64,000 nucleotides of DNA from contig NZ_FNPH01000007.1 of NCBI RefSeq assembly GCF_900107255.1, positions 62,001 to 126,000 of the forward strand, given 5' to 3'. This stretch comes from Micromonospora pattaloongensis (lineage in GTDB: Bacteria; Actinomycetota; Actinomycetes; Mycobacteriales; Micromonosporaceae). Under the pieces are notes generated by a model. The model saw only the letters and a program-made list of their open reading frames with translations. It made no database searches and was not told where the DNA came from. Below are positions 19,811 to 28,795 of the stretch, in pieces; within the stretch, counting starts at the first letter, position 1; each line of letters opens with the position of its first letter. The translations under genes were made by a program, and so were the position numbers.

Positions 19811-21579
19811 GGCCGCCCACCCGGCCTGACATGCTCATCCGCCGTCGGCGACCCGGACTCGGCCGGATCCGACGGTTGCGGCCCCTGATCGCCGCCGCGC
19901 CGCCGGCGCTCGAGCAAGAGGCTCACCAGCAACGATGCGGCAGCGGCGGCGCGACTCCAGCGACGCAGGGCGGTGCGCATCCGGCCGGGCGGCGGGGGCG
20001 GTGGCGGGCCGGGCACCACGATCCGGTCCACGCCCGGGTAGGCCAGTCCGGCGGTCTCGACCGCCTCCTCCTCCGATGTGACGGCCCGGTTGTTGGTGAG
20101 GGTCAGCTGTCCGGCCTCGTTGCGGTAGCGCCACCGCCACAGCTCGCCCTCGGGCCACAGCTCGATCCGTTCCCCGGGGCGGTGGAGGGTGGGGGCCTCG
20201 GGTTCGTCCTCGCCGACCGGGTGCCGGGGTCCGGGGCGGGTCGCCTGGCGCAGGTCGGCTCGGGTGAGTCCGCCGAGGGAGGCGGCCTCGCTGCGGCGCA
20301 GCGCCCGCGCGATGAGGAACGCGAGGATGCCGGCAAGGATTGGCAGGACGAGCACCAGGACCCGGAACAGCGCCAACAGGTCGTAGAGCGGCACCCGGAG
20401 CAGCCGGGCGAGGATGTCGTCGCCGGCGGCCACCACGAGGGCCACGTAGAAGGTCAGTGCGCCCACGCCGATGCCGAGCCGGACCGGGTGGTTTCGGGGC
20501 CGGTCGAGCAGTTGGTGCGGCTGGTGGTCGCCCGTGCGCCATCGTTCGATGAACGGCCACAGGTAGAGGGCGGCGAAGGACAGCCCGCCGAGCACGACGC
20601 CGGGGAAGAACGGGGCCGGTACCAGGTATCCGGCGATGCGGAACTCCCACGCCGGGAACAGGCGCAGTGCCCCATCGCCCCAGGCGATGTACCAGTCGGG
20701 CTGCGCCGGCGAGGTGGACTCGGCCGGCGCGAAGGGACCGTAGAGCCAGACCGGGTTGATCTGGACCAGCCCGCCGAGGGCGAACAGCACCGCTAGTACC
20801 CAGGCGAAGAGGGCGAGCGTGCGCAGGGTGTAGCCGGGCCAGAGTCGGGAGCCGACCACGTTGTGCTCGGTCCGGCCAGGGCCCGGGAACTGACTGTGCT
20901 TCTGCCGCACCAGGATGCCCAGATGCAGCGAGACGAGGGCGACGAGGACGGCCGGGACGAGCAGCACGTGGGTGATGAACATCCGCGGGATCATGTCGTC
21001 GGAGGGGAACTCGCCGCCGAGGGCCAGGGTGACCAGCCAGGTCCCGATCACGGGGATGGACTCCACGACCGAGGTGAGGATCCGCAGGCCCAGCCCGGAG
21101 AGGAGGTCGTCGGGCATGGAGTAGCCGGTGAAGCCGTTGGCCAGGGCGAGGGCGAGCATGGTCACGCCGATCAGCCAGTTGATCTCGCGCGGCTTGCGGA
21201 AGGCTCCAGTGAAGAAGATCCGGGACAGGTGTAGGACAATCGCCGCGACGAAGGCCAGCGCGGCCCAGTGGTGGGTCTGTCGGATCAGCAGGCCGGCCCG
21301 GACGTCCCAGCTCAGCCGCACCGTCGAGGCGTACGCGGCGGAGGTGGTCGTACCGTCCAGCGGGGCGTAGGAGCCGTGGTAGACCCGGTCGGCGGAGCTG
21401 GCGTCGAAGAACAAGGTCAGGTAGACGCCGGTGAGGATCAGCGTGATGAACGAGTAGAGCGCGATCTCGCCGAGCATGAACGACCAGTGGTCGGGGAAGA
21501 TCTTCGCCAGCGCCCGGCGGGTGATCGGGGAGAGCCGGAGCCGGTCGTCCAGCGCGCGGGCCAGCGGACGCATGATCAT
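19807..21579 (-). CDS. qcrB: Cytochrome bc complex cytochrome b subunit (QcrB-like)
   Basis: A 590-residue membrane protein beginning MIMRPLARALDD. The heme-ligand His pairs are visible in QTHHWAALAF...LHLSRIFF and in HVLLVPAVLVALVSLHLG, and the Qo-site region follows further on. The N-terminal cytochrome b and C-terminal subunit IV-like parts are fused, as in actinobacteria. A cytoplasmic C-terminal tail of well over 100 residues, charged and Pro-rich, follows the last helix. It oxidises quinol and passes electrons to the Rieske protein and diheme cytochrome c encoded just upstream. The ATG overlaps the qcrA stop. The second ATG at 21573 is an alternative start. Confidence 0.9.
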   Translation of the reverse strand: MIMRPLARALDDRLRLSPITRRALAKIFPDHWSFMLGEIALYSFITLILTGVYLTLFFDASSADRVYHGSYAPLDGTTTSAAYASTVRLSWDVRAGLLIRQTHHWAALAFVAAIVLHLSRIFFTGAFRKPREINWLIGVTMLALALANGFTGYSMPDDLLSGLGLRILTSVVESIPVIGTWLVTLALGGEFPSDDMIPRMFITHVLLVPAVLVALVSLHLGILVRQKHSQFPGPGRTEHNVVGSRLWPGYTLRTLALFAWVLAVLFALGGLVQINPVWLYGPFAPAESTSPAQPDWYIAWGDGALRLFPAWEFRIAGYLVPAPFFPGVVLGGLSFAALYLWPFIERWRTGDHQPHQLLDRPRNHPVRLGIGVGALTFYVALVVAAGDDILARLLRVPLYDLLALFRVLVLVLPILAGILAFLIARALRRSEAASLGGLTRADLRQATRPGPRHPVGEDEPEAPTLHRPGERIELWPEGELWRWRYRNEAGQLTLTNNRAVTSEEEAVETAGLAYPGVDRIVVPGPPPPPPPGRMRTALRRWSRAAAAASLLVSLLLERRRRGGDQGPQPSDPAESGSPTADEHVRPGGRP

Positions 21580-22439
21580 CGTCGGCTCCAGAATCCGGCG
21601 CCGGGCGGCGCGGTGAAGTCGCCGGTGGCCCGCAGGAAGCCGTCCGGGCCGACCTCGATCGGCAGCCCTGGCAGCGGACGCGCCGCAGGGCCGGCGATCG
21701 GCCGGGCGCCGGCCAGCAGGTCGAACGACGACTGGTGACAGGGGCAGAGCACCCGGGCGGCGCCCTTGAGGTAGAGCCGTACCGGGCAGCCGGCGTGGGT
21801 GCAGAGCAGCGACCACACGACCAGGCCGCCCAGGTGCCCGCCGGCGGGCTGGCGGATGAAGCGCTCCGGGTTGAGGCGGACCGCGAACGCGGGCGCGTCC
21901 CCGACGTCGATGCTGCCCTCGGGGAAGACCGCGACCATCGTGTCGGCGGGCACGCCGTCCGGGCGCAACGGCCGTCCCTGGTCGTCGACCAGCCGGACAC
22001 CCGGCCCCCACGGGGTGTTCTTCAGCGACCGCGCCGGGCGTTGCCGGTCCCAGGGAAGGAGAGAACGCAGCGGGAACAGCGCGGCGACGCCGAGGGCGGT
22101 CAGCGCGAACCCGAGGGCCCCGAGCAGCCCCCACCGACGCGTCGGGCTCTCCGGCGCGCGGAACACCGCCGCGGTCATCGCCTGCTCGGCCGGCGGCGGG
22201 GTGAAGCCCTCGTGCTCCTCGACGTAGCCGCCGGTCGGTACCAGCCGCCGCGACCAGACCGCGAGCCCCACCGCCAGACCGGCGAAGGCGACCGCCAGGC
22301 ACACGCCCTCCCACTGGGTGCCGCCATTCAGCCCGTACGTCACCGCGAAGCCGACCGCCCCGGCGGCGCTCACCAGGAACGCGCCCGCGATCCGGCGGCT
22401 CGCCACCCGCTCGGCCTTCGACGGAGTTCGGCGACTCAT
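21576..22439 (-). CDS. qcrA: Rieske iron-sulfur subunit of the bc complex (QcrA)
   Basis: A 287-residue protein with three hydrophobic segments in its first 180 residues, the actinobacterial QcrA layout. The C-terminal Rieske domain binds [2Fe-2S] through CTHAGCP (about 212) and CPCHQSSFDLL (about 233). It carries electrons from quinol to cytochrome c. The start ATG at 22439 overlaps the qcrC stop (ATGA). Confidence 0.9.
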   Translation of the reverse strand: MSRRTPSKAERVASRRIAGAFLVSAAGAVGFAVTYGLNGGTQWEGVCLAVAFAGLAVGLAVWSRRLVPTGGYVEEHEGFTPPPAEQAMTAAVFRAPESPTRRWGLLGALGFALTALGVAALFPLRSLLPWDRQRPARSLKNTPWGPGVRLVDDQGRPLRPDGVPADTMVAVFPEGSIDVGDAPAFAVRLNPERFIRQPAGGHLGGLVVWSLLCTHAGCPVRLYLKGAARVLCPCHQSSFDLLAGARPIAGPAARPLPGLPIEVGPDGFLRATGDFTAPPGAGFWSRR

Positions 22440-23224
22440 TCCCCCGCCCTCCGGCCCAGCCACCGCACGGCGCCCACCAGCAGCCCTAGCACCACTACCC
22501 AACCGACCAGTCCCTCGGCCAGCGGGCCAAGCCGGGCGAGCGATCCGCCGCCCCGGTCCAGTCGTTCGCTGCGCAACTGCCGCACGTAGCTGGTCAGGTC
22601 GTCCACCTGCCGATCGGTGAGCACCTGGCTCGGGAAGGCCGGCATCAGCCCGGGTCCGACCCGGACCGCTTCGGCAACCTGAACGGCCGTGGAGTCATAC
22701 AGCGGTGGCGCGGTCCAGCCGTTGGTCAGTACCGCGCCCGAGCCGGCCGCCCCGTGGCAGGGTGCGCAGTTGGCGGCGAACAGGTCCCGGCCCGACACGA
22801 CGTCGCCGGGCCTCACCTGCGGGATCTGCGGGCCACCGCCGAAGCTGGCCACGTGGCCGACCAGCGCGGAGATCTCCTCGGCGGAGAAGACCGGCGGCCG
22901 GCGCCCGGCCTGCTGCGTCTCGTGCGACAGGGGCATCCGGCCGGTGGAGAGCTGGAAGTCCACCGAGGCGGGGCCGACGTCGATCAGGGATGGGCCCTGC
23001 TGCGATCCCTGTCCCTGCGGCCCGTGGCAACTCGCGCACTGCTCCAGGTAGAGCTGCGTGCCACGGTTGGCGGTGGGGGTGCTGGCGGACGGGGTCGGGG
23101 CGGGTGTCGGGGCGGGTGCGGGTGCGAGCGCCACCGGCCCGACGGCCAGCGCCAGGACGGACCCGACCGCGAGGGCCCGGCGGGGGTGCGGGGTGGGCAG
23201 CGTCAGGGCTCGTGGTCGCCGCAT
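22436..23224 (-). CDS. qcrC: Diheme cytochrome c subunit of the bc complex (QcrC)
   Basis: A 262-residue protein with an N-terminal signal segment, a Pro/Ala/Thr linker, two class I cytochrome c domains (CASCHG near residue 59 and CAPCHG near 152) and a C-terminal membrane anchor (about 235-255). This is the QcrC plan, in which the two hemes carry electrons directly to the oxidase so that no soluble cytochrome c is needed. It lies between the monoheme cytochrome c gene (3-bp gap) and qcrA (ATGA overlap). Confidence 0.9.
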   Translation of the reverse strand: MRRPRALTLPTPHPRRALAVGSVLALAVGPVALAPAPAPTPAPTPSASTPTANRGTQLYLEQCASCHGPQGQGSQQGPSLIDVGPASVDFQLSTGRMPLSHETQQAGRRPPVFSAEEISALVGHVASFGGGPQIPQVRPGDVVSGRDLFAANCAPCHGAAGSGAVLTNGWTAPPLYDSTAVQVAEAVRVGPGLMPAFPSQVLTDRQVDDLTSYVRQLRSERLDRGGGSLARLGPLAEGLVGWVVVLGLLVGAVRWLGRRAGE

Positions 23225-23227
23225 CGG

Positions 23228-23614
23228 TCAGTCCAGTGTGTAGAGGTACGCGGCGATGTCCTGCGCGTCGATCGCGCTGACGCCCAGCTTGGGCATGGCG
23301 GTGCCCGGTTCGACGGCCTGCGGGTCGGTGATCCACCGTTGCAGGTTGTCGGCGTTGTTGGGCAGCTCACCGGCGATGTAGGAGCGGGCGCCGAAACGGG
23401 TCAGCGGCGGGCCGACCAGCCCATCAGCCCGGTCGATGCCGGGGACGGTGTGGCACGAACCGCAACCGTACTGCGCGATGAGCATCGCGCCCCGGTCCGG
23501 CCGGCCGGCGCGGGACTCGGGCGGTGGTGGTGGCGGCGCCGAAGAGCAGCCGGCCACGGCGACGACCGGCAGCGCCGCCAGCACGACTGCCAGCATCCAA
23601 CGACAACCATTCAT
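23228..23614 (-). CDS. Monoheme cytochrome c lipoprotein
   Basis: A 128-residue protein with a lipoprotein signal (VAVAGCSS, Cys near residue 23), a short Pro-rich linker and one class I cytochrome c domain: CGSCHT near residue 51 and the distal Met in TAMPKLG near the C-terminus. It is exported and lipid-anchored, and by context is an electron carrier between the bc complex and the caa3 oxidase. The start ATG at 23614 overlaps the ctaG stop (ATGA). Confidence 0.85.
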   Translation of the reverse strand: MNGCRWMLAVVLAALPVVAVAGCSSAPPPPPPESRAGRPDRGAMLIAQYGCGSCHTVPGIDRADGLVGPPLTRFGARSYIAGELPNNADNLQRWITDPQAVEPGTAMPKLGVSAIDAQDIAAYLYTLD

Positions 23615-24522
23615 CGCACCGTTCCTTCCGTTGCGGCACCGGTCGGCGGGCTCGCGAGCCGCCCAGGCCGGGGGGCAACCAGGCGGTCGGGTCGTTCCCG
23701 GTCCAGTCGCAGCAGCCAGCCGAGGAAGACCGCCAGCGCCGCCACCAGCACCGCCAGATCCATCGGCGCCCACATGAGCAGCCCGGCGAGCTGCTGGTCG
23801 GCGACCGGGTCGGGGCCGAGAACGCGGACGGGGTAGACCGGCTCGGGGGCGAAGGTGAGGGCCGCGCCGAGCGCGGACGCGGGCAGCATGGCGCCGACCA
23901 GCAGCAGCAGGGACACCGGCGCGGGCACCCGGTGGCGCGCCGGGCCGAGCACCGGCGCCCAGAGCAGCCAGGCCGCCGCCACCAGGCTCACGTGCTCGGC
24001 GGCGTGCAGGACCGGGGCGTCCACCGCGGCCACGTACGGGCCCGGCAGGTGCCACAGCCACAGGACGAAAGTCTGCGCCGCTCCGGCGAGCAGGGCGTAC
24101 CCGATCGGCTGGCGCAGCCGGCGCACCGGGGCCGCGGCCCGCGCGCGGGCCAGCAGCCGGCGCAGTGGCCGGGGTGCGGTCAGGGTCAGCGGCAGTCCGG
24201 CCGCGCCGGCCGCGAGCAGCGGGCCGGCCACCAGCAGGAGCAGCATGTGCTGGGCCATGTGGCCGGCGAAGGACGATTCCGCGAGCCGGTGCAGCGGGCC
24301 CTGGTCGGCGGCCAGCACGACCAGCAGCCCGCCGCCGAACGCGGCCACCCGCCAGGCCGGCACCACCCGGCCGGGGCCGCGGCGCGTCCACAGCTCGTGC
24401 ACGCCTCGGCCGTAGCCGGCGGCGAGCAGGCAGAGCGCGGCGACGACGAGCATGGTGAGTAGGCCCTCGGCCACCTCGCTCGCGCCGGGCCCGTGTGCCC
24501 GGGAGCCGCTCAGCGCTGACAT
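23611..24522 (-). CDS. ctaG: Cytochrome c oxidase assembly factor CtaG (caa3 type)
   Basis: A 303-residue polytopic membrane protein with the CtaG_2 signature: conserved His residues in FAGHMAQHMLLLLVAGPLL and a further HAAEHVSL motif. Family members help insert copper during caa3-oxidase assembly. The start ATG at 24522 gives a 13-bp overlap with the preceding gene. Its position inside the cox-qcr operon agrees with the role. Confidence 0.85.
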   Translation of the reverse strand: MSALSGSRAHGPGASEVAEGLLTMLVVAALCLLAAGYGRGVHELWTRRGPGRVVPAWRVAAFGGGLLVVLAADQGPLHRLAESSFAGHMAQHMLLLLVAGPLLAAGAAGLPLTLTAPRPLRRLLARARAAAPVRRLRQPIGYALLAGAAQTFVLWLWHLPGPYVAAVDAPVLHAAEHVSLVAAAWLLWAPVLGPARHRVPAPVSLLLLVGAMLPASALGAALTFAPEPVYPVRVLGPDPVADQQLAGLLMWAPMDLAVLVAALAVFLGWLLRLDRERPDRLVAPRPGRLASPPTGAATEGTVR

Positions 24523-24911
24523 GGCGGGAACACCAGCACGGCGACTCCGCCGAGCACGATGATGGCCAGGAACAGCAGGTTCGCCCAGATGCCCACCACG
24601 GCGAGCATCCGGGAGCGGCCGAGCGCCGGGTTGTCGGTGCCGGCCGATCGTGCTCGCGCGGTGCGCTGCCACACCAGGGCGGCGACCAGCAATGAACCAA
24701 GGGCGGCCAGAGCCGGGACCAGTACGGCGACGCCGAGTGCCTGCCAGAGCGGTATGCCGGAGACGTGGTCTGACCCGGCTGCGCAGGCCAGTTCGTCGAG
24801 GCTCCAGGCGGCGAGCACGTGCACCGCCCAGGCGACGGCACCGCCGAGCACGCCGTACCAGAGCAGCAGCCCGCCGGCCAGGCGGACCCGGGGACCGGGC
24901 TGGACGCTCAT
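24510..24911 (-). CDS. Small membrane protein of the caa3 oxidase operon
   Basis: A 133-residue protein with about three predicted membrane segments and a short Cys-containing luminal loop (ELACAAGSD). It sits between ctaE and ctaG and overlaps the end of ctaE by one base (TGATG). Small unnamed membrane proteins are common at this position in caa3 operons and may be a subunit or assembly factor. The sequence itself was not recognised. Confidence 0.6.
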   Translation of the reverse strand: MSVQPGPRVRLAGGLLLWYGVLGGAVAWAVHVLAAWSLDELACAAGSDHVSGIPLWQALGVAVLVPALAALGSLLVAALVWQRTARARSAGTDNPALGRSRMLAVVGIWANLLFLAIIVLGGVAVLVFPPCQR

Positions 24912-25540
24912 CACAGCCGCGGGGAGAGGTAGATGGTGAACAGGATGGCCACCCACACCGTGTCGACGAAGTGCCAGTAGATGGCGACGTTGCGGACCCG
25001 GTCGTGGCGGTGGGCTCCGAAGCTGCCCCCGCGCAGGGAGGCGACGAGCAGCCAGCCGATCATGCTCAGGCCGACCAGCACGTGCAGCCCGTGGAATCCG
25101 GTGATGACGAAGAACAAGGAGCCGTAGGCGTTCGAGGTCAGGGTGAACATGTGCAGCTTCTCGTCGTACTCGGTGCCCTGCAGCACCAGGAAGCTGGTCC
25201 CCATCACGAAGGTGGCCGCCATACCGAGGTTCAGCCGCCAGCGTTGGCCGTGGCGGATGCCGTGCTCGGCCCACATCACGGGCAGGCTGCTGGGCAGCAG
25301 GATCGCGGTCATCACCAGCGGTTTGAGCAGCTTGGGATCCTCGATCCCGGGCGGGGGCCACTGCGGGCCGTACTGGAAGCGCAGGTAGAAATAGCTGCCG
25401 AGCAGGCAGGCGAAGAGGGTGGCCTCGGTGGCCACGAACATCACCATGCCCCACCAACTGGTGGGCCGGCCAACCGGTAGTTCCGTGCTCAGCGCCTCGG
25501 CGCCGGTGGCCGCGGCCACGGCTCCGCCCCGGTCTGTCAT
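24911..25540 (-). CDS. ctaE: Cytochrome c oxidase subunit III
   Basis: A 209-residue protein with five membrane segments and COX3 signatures such as WWGMVMFVATEATLFACLLG, FHGLHVLVGL, and the C-terminal YWHFVDTVWVAILF. It stabilises the heme-copper subunit and its proton uptake. The ATG at 25540 overlaps the ctaD stop (ATGA). Length is typical for the five-helix COX3. Confidence 0.93.
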   Translation of the reverse strand: MTDRGGAVAAATGAEALSTELPVGRPTSWWGMVMFVATEATLFACLLGSYFYLRFQYGPQWPPPGIEDPKLLKPLVMTAILLPSSLPVMWAEHGIRHGQRWRLNLGMAATFVMGTSFLVLQGTEYDEKLHMFTLTSNAYGSLFFVITGFHGLHVLVGLSMIGWLLVASLRGGSFGAHRHDRVRNVAIYWHFVDTVWVAILFTIYLSPRL

Positions 25541-27465
25541 GACGCGACTCCGAGTTCCTCGTCAGGGCGGCGCACCGGCCAGAGCCAGGCCGCGAGGGTC
25601 GCCGCCACCGTCACCACCGCGGCGATGGCGATCGGATACCAGGCCAGCAGCATGGAGATGAAGAAGACCAACAGCGCGCCGGCGAGCACGAGTGGCTTGA
25701 ACGAGGGCTCCGGCATCTCCGCCGCCCGCTCGGAGCGCGCGTCCAGCTCGCTGGTGAACAGGGTGCGCCGGCCCTCGCTGAGGATGCGGTCCTCGGTCGC
25801 GCCCGTGGTGGTCGACTCGGCGGTGCGTTCGTCCCAGGTTGGGTGCAGGCTGTGCACCCGGGGGATCACCGGGAAGTTGTACGGCTCGGGCGGTGACGCG
25901 GCGGACCACTCGAGGGTGTCGCCCTCCCACGGGTCCGCCGGGGCCGGCCTGCCCCGGCGGACGGCGTGTACCACCCCGATGAGCGTCAGCAGCAGGCTGA
26001 CCGCGAGCAGGTAGGCGCCGATGGTGCTGATCAGGTTGCCCACATCCCAGCCCAGGCCGCCGCGGTACGTGTAGACCCGCCGGGGCATGCCGAACAGGCC
26101 GATGAGGTGCATGGGGAAGAACGTGACGTGCATGCCGATGAAGAACAGCCAGAACGCCCACCGCGCGAGCCCCTCGTGGTACATCCGGCCGGTGATCTTC
26201 GGCAGCCAGTAGTAGATGCCGGCGAGTATCGGGAAGAGCGCCCCGCCGAGCAGCACGTAGTGGAAGTGCGCCACCACGAAGTACGAGTCGGTGACCTGCT
26301 GGTCGAAGGGGGTCAGCGCGAACATCGCGCCGGTGAAACCGCCGAGCACGAAGGTCACGATGAACCCGATGACGAACAGCAGCGGCGTCCGCAGCACCAG
26401 CCGGCCGAGCAGCATCGTGGCCAGCCAGGCGAAGATCTGGATCCCGGACGGGATGGTGATGATGGTGCTGGCCGCGCTGAAGAAGCTGTACGACAGCTGT
26501 GGCAGGCCGGTGGCGAACATGTGGTGCACCCAGACCCCGAACGAGACGATGGAGATCGCGACGATCGCCAACACGATCAGCGGGTAACCGACGACGCCGC
26601 GGCGGGTGAACGCGGGCAGCACGGCGGAGACGATGCCCAGCCCGGGCATCACGATGATGTAGACGTCGGGGTGCCCGAAGATCCAGAACAGGTGCTGCCA
26701 GAGCAGCACGTTCCCGCCGCCACCCGGGTCGAAGAAGTGGGTGCCGAAGCGGCGGTCCAGAAAGAGCATGGCGTTGTCCGCGTTCAGCGCGGGCAGGGCG
26801 AAGACCACCATGAACGCGGTGGCTACGATCGCCCAGACGAACAATGGCACCCGGTTGAGCGACATCCCCGGCGCGCGCAGCTTGAGCGCGGTGACGATGA
26901 AGTTGATCGCGCCCGAGGTGGTGGAGATGCCGAGGAAGAGCAGGCCCAGCGCGTAGACGTCCATGTGCAGGCCCGGGTTGTGCTGCTCCTGGTTGAGCGG
27001 CGCGTACGCGAACCAGCCGTTGTTCGGCGCCGCTCCGAACGGCAGGCTTGCCCACATGAACAGCCCGGCGAAGAGGAACACCCAGTAGCCGAAGGCGTTC
27101 AACCTCGGAAATGCCATGTCCCGGGAGCCGATCATCAACGGGACGAGGAAGTTGCCGAAGCCGAACAGCATCGGCGTGGCGAACAGGAAGATCATCGCTG
27201 TGCCGTGCATGGTGAACAGCTGGTTGTACTCGTCCGGCGACAGGACGCCCGCCTCGGGCCGGGCGAGCTGGGTACGCATCACCAGGGCGCTGAGTCCGGC
27301 GAGGGCGAAGAAGAACCCGGCGGTGACCAGGTAGCGCCGGCCGATCTTCTTGTGGTCCACGGTGGTGAACCAGGCGCGCAGCGAGCGGGGCTCGTCCCAG
27401 TGCTCGGCCAGCCGGGCCAGGTCGTCCCGGTCGATGCCACCGGCCGTGCTGGTGGTTGTCGACAT
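25537..27465 (-). CDS. ctaD: Cytochrome c oxidase subunit I (heme-copper oxidase)
   Basis: About 642 residues with the full set of COX1 signatures: the low-spin heme His in TMHGTAMIF, the binuclear-centre motif WIFGHPDVYIIVMPG (about residue 260), the Cu-B pair HHMFATGLP (about 316), and HFHYVLLGG. The motif around the Cu-B His reads HPDVY where A1-type oxidases have HPEVY, an Asp in place of the D-channel Glu. The start is put at ATG 27465, about 8 bases after an AGG, although GTG 27474 directly after the ctaC stop is possible. Confidence 0.93.
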   Translation of the reverse strand: MSTTTSTAGGIDRDDLARLAEHWDEPRSLRAWFTTVDHKKIGRRYLVTAGFFFALAGLSALVMRTQLARPEAGVLSPDEYNQLFTMHGTAMIFLFATPMLFGFGNFLVPLMIGSRDMAFPRLNAFGYWVFLFAGLFMWASLPFGAAPNNGWFAYAPLNQEQHNPGLHMDVYALGLLFLGISTTSGAINFIVTALKLRAPGMSLNRVPLFVWAIVATAFMVVFALPALNADNAMLFLDRRFGTHFFDPGGGGNVLLWQHLFWIFGHPDVYIIVMPGLGIVSAVLPAFTRRGVVGYPLIVLAIVAISIVSFGVWVHHMFATGLPQLSYSFFSAASTIITIPSGIQIFAWLATMLLGRLVLRTPLLFVIGFIVTFVLGGFTGAMFALTPFDQQVTDSYFVVAHFHYVLLGGALFPILAGIYYWLPKITGRMYHEGLARWAFWLFFIGMHVTFFPMHLIGLFGMPRRVYTYRGGLGWDVGNLISTIGAYLLAVSLLLTLIGVVHAVRRGRPAPADPWEGDTLEWSAASPPEPYNFPVIPRVHSLHPTWDERTAESTTTGATEDRILSEGRRTLFTSELDARSERAAEMPEPSFKPLVLAGALLVFFISMLLAWYPIAIAAVVTVAATLAAWLWPVRRPDEELGVAS

Positions 27466-27474
27466 TGATGTCAC

Positions 27475-28515
27475 CTACTCCAGCGACCGAAGGTAGGCGA
27501 TGAGGTCGGGCAGCCGGGCGGCGTCGACCGGTTGCGGGGGCATCGCGTTGCCAGGCTTGACGGACTGCGAGTTGGCGATCCACCCGCCCAGGTGCCCGGC
27601 GTCGTTGGGCACCGCGCCGGCCCCGATGCTCCACCGCGATCCCACGTTCGACAGGTCGGGCCCGACCCGCCCCTGAGCGCCGGTGCCGCGCACTGTATGG
27701 CAGGCGGCGCAGGTGCCCTGCACGAACGCCTGCTGACCGCGCCGTTCGGCGTCGGTCTGCGGCGCCCGGGCCGGAGCGTCGAGCCGGGTCAGGAAGGCGT
27801 CGAAGTCGGCGCGCGGCTGCGCCACCACCAGAAACGCCATGTGAGCGTGCTGCGTGCCGCAGTACTCGGCACACTGGCCCCGGTAGCTACCGGCCTGCCG
27901 CGCCTCCAACCAGGTCTCCCGGGTCTCGCCGGAGATCAGGTCGGTCTTCGGCATCAGCTGCGGCACCCAGAAGCTGTGCAGCACGTCGTCGGTACGCAGG
28001 CGCACCTTGACCCGCTCCCCCACCGGGATGTGGATCTCGTTGGCAGTGGCGCCGGATCGCCCCGCGTAGCGCACCTCCCACCACCACTGATGGCCGATGA
28101 CCTCCACGGTCAGCGGGTCCCGCCCGGGGCCGGCGCCGAGCGCGGCGAGGTCCCGCAGGGCGACCCCGTACACGGCCACGAGGATGACGAACGGCAGCCC
28201 GGCCCCGAGGATGACCACGAAGCGCAGCGGCTGGCCGTGCCGCACCCGGGCGGCGCCCCGCCGGAACACCAGCGCCCACGCGAGCAGCGCCATGACCTCG
28301 GCGAACACCGCCACCGAGGTCCAGAACAGCAGCCACCAGAGGCCGTTGACACGCGCCGCCCCGGTCCCCGCGGGATTCAAGGCCGACGGACTGCCGCCGG
28401 AGCAGCTCGCGAGCAGCAGCAGACCGCACAGCAGCGGCAGCACCGGCCAAGGTCGGCGCTGTCGCCGGGCCGGACACGGACTCGCCCGCACTGTCGTTTC
28501 CACCGCGGAAGACAC
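27475..28515 (-). CDS. ctaC: Cytochrome c oxidase subunit II with fused cytochrome c domain (caa3 type)
   Basis: A 346-residue lipoprotein: signal ending LLLASCSGG, two membrane helices, and a cupredoxin domain with the Cu-A motif CAEYCGTQHAHM near residue 214. A C-terminal cytochrome c domain carries CAACHT near 267 and the Met ligand in NAMPPQP. The fused cytochrome c defines a caa3-type oxidase. It is the first gene of the minus-strand cox-qcr operon, starting at GTG 28515. The ccmC remnant lies just upstream on the other strand. Confidence 0.93.
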   Translation of the reverse strand: MSSAVETTVRASPCPARRQRRPWPVLPLLCGLLLLASCSGGSPSALNPAGTGAARVNGLWWLLFWTSVAVFAEVMALLAWALVFRRGAARVRHGQPLRFVVILGAGLPFVILVAVYGVALRDLAALGAGPGRDPLTVEVIGHQWWWEVRYAGRSGATANEIHIPVGERVKVRLRTDDVLHSFWVPQLMPKTDLISGETRETWLEARQAGSYRGQCAEYCGTQHAHMAFLVVAQPRADFDAFLTRLDAPARAPQTDAERRGQQAFVQGTCAACHTVRGTGAQGRVGPDLSNVGSRWSIGAGAVPNDAGHLGGWIANSQSVKPGNAMPPQPVDAARLPDLIAYLRSLE

Positions 28516-28639
28516 TAGCCAGGACTGAACTACTTGGTCCGCTTTTTAACTAGTTTGCCGGTGCCGGCACTCAGCGCCTTATCGTGGGCTGCAGTTCCCA
28601 CCTTCGGTCAAGCGCCTGCGGGACGCGGACAGGCAGATC

Positions 28640-28795
28640 ATGCAAGCCTCCACGGTGGACTTTCGTCACGGAAACGGCCAGAGCGGCCGCCGCACGCCGC
28701 ACGATGGCCTGGACCGCGGCGGCCTCGCCGCGGCGGCCACCGTCGCCGGCGCCTGGCTCGCCCCCCCGACGAACTGCAGCGCGACGCGCAACGTC
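28640..28795 (+). pseudogene. Decayed 5' fragment of ccmC
   Basis: The plus strand here begins ATG CAA GCC TCC ACG GTG GAC and translates to MQASTVD, then in a shifted frame AAARRTMAW, then back in the first frame GGLAAAATVAGAWLAPP. The intact ccmC starts MRTSTVD, AAARRTTAW and GGLATAAGLAGGLLAPA. At least two frame changes are needed and similarity stops near 28795, before the heme motif. The region upstream also resembles the ccmC promoter. It overlaps, antisense, the end of the gene at 28666-29301. Confidence 0.75.
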
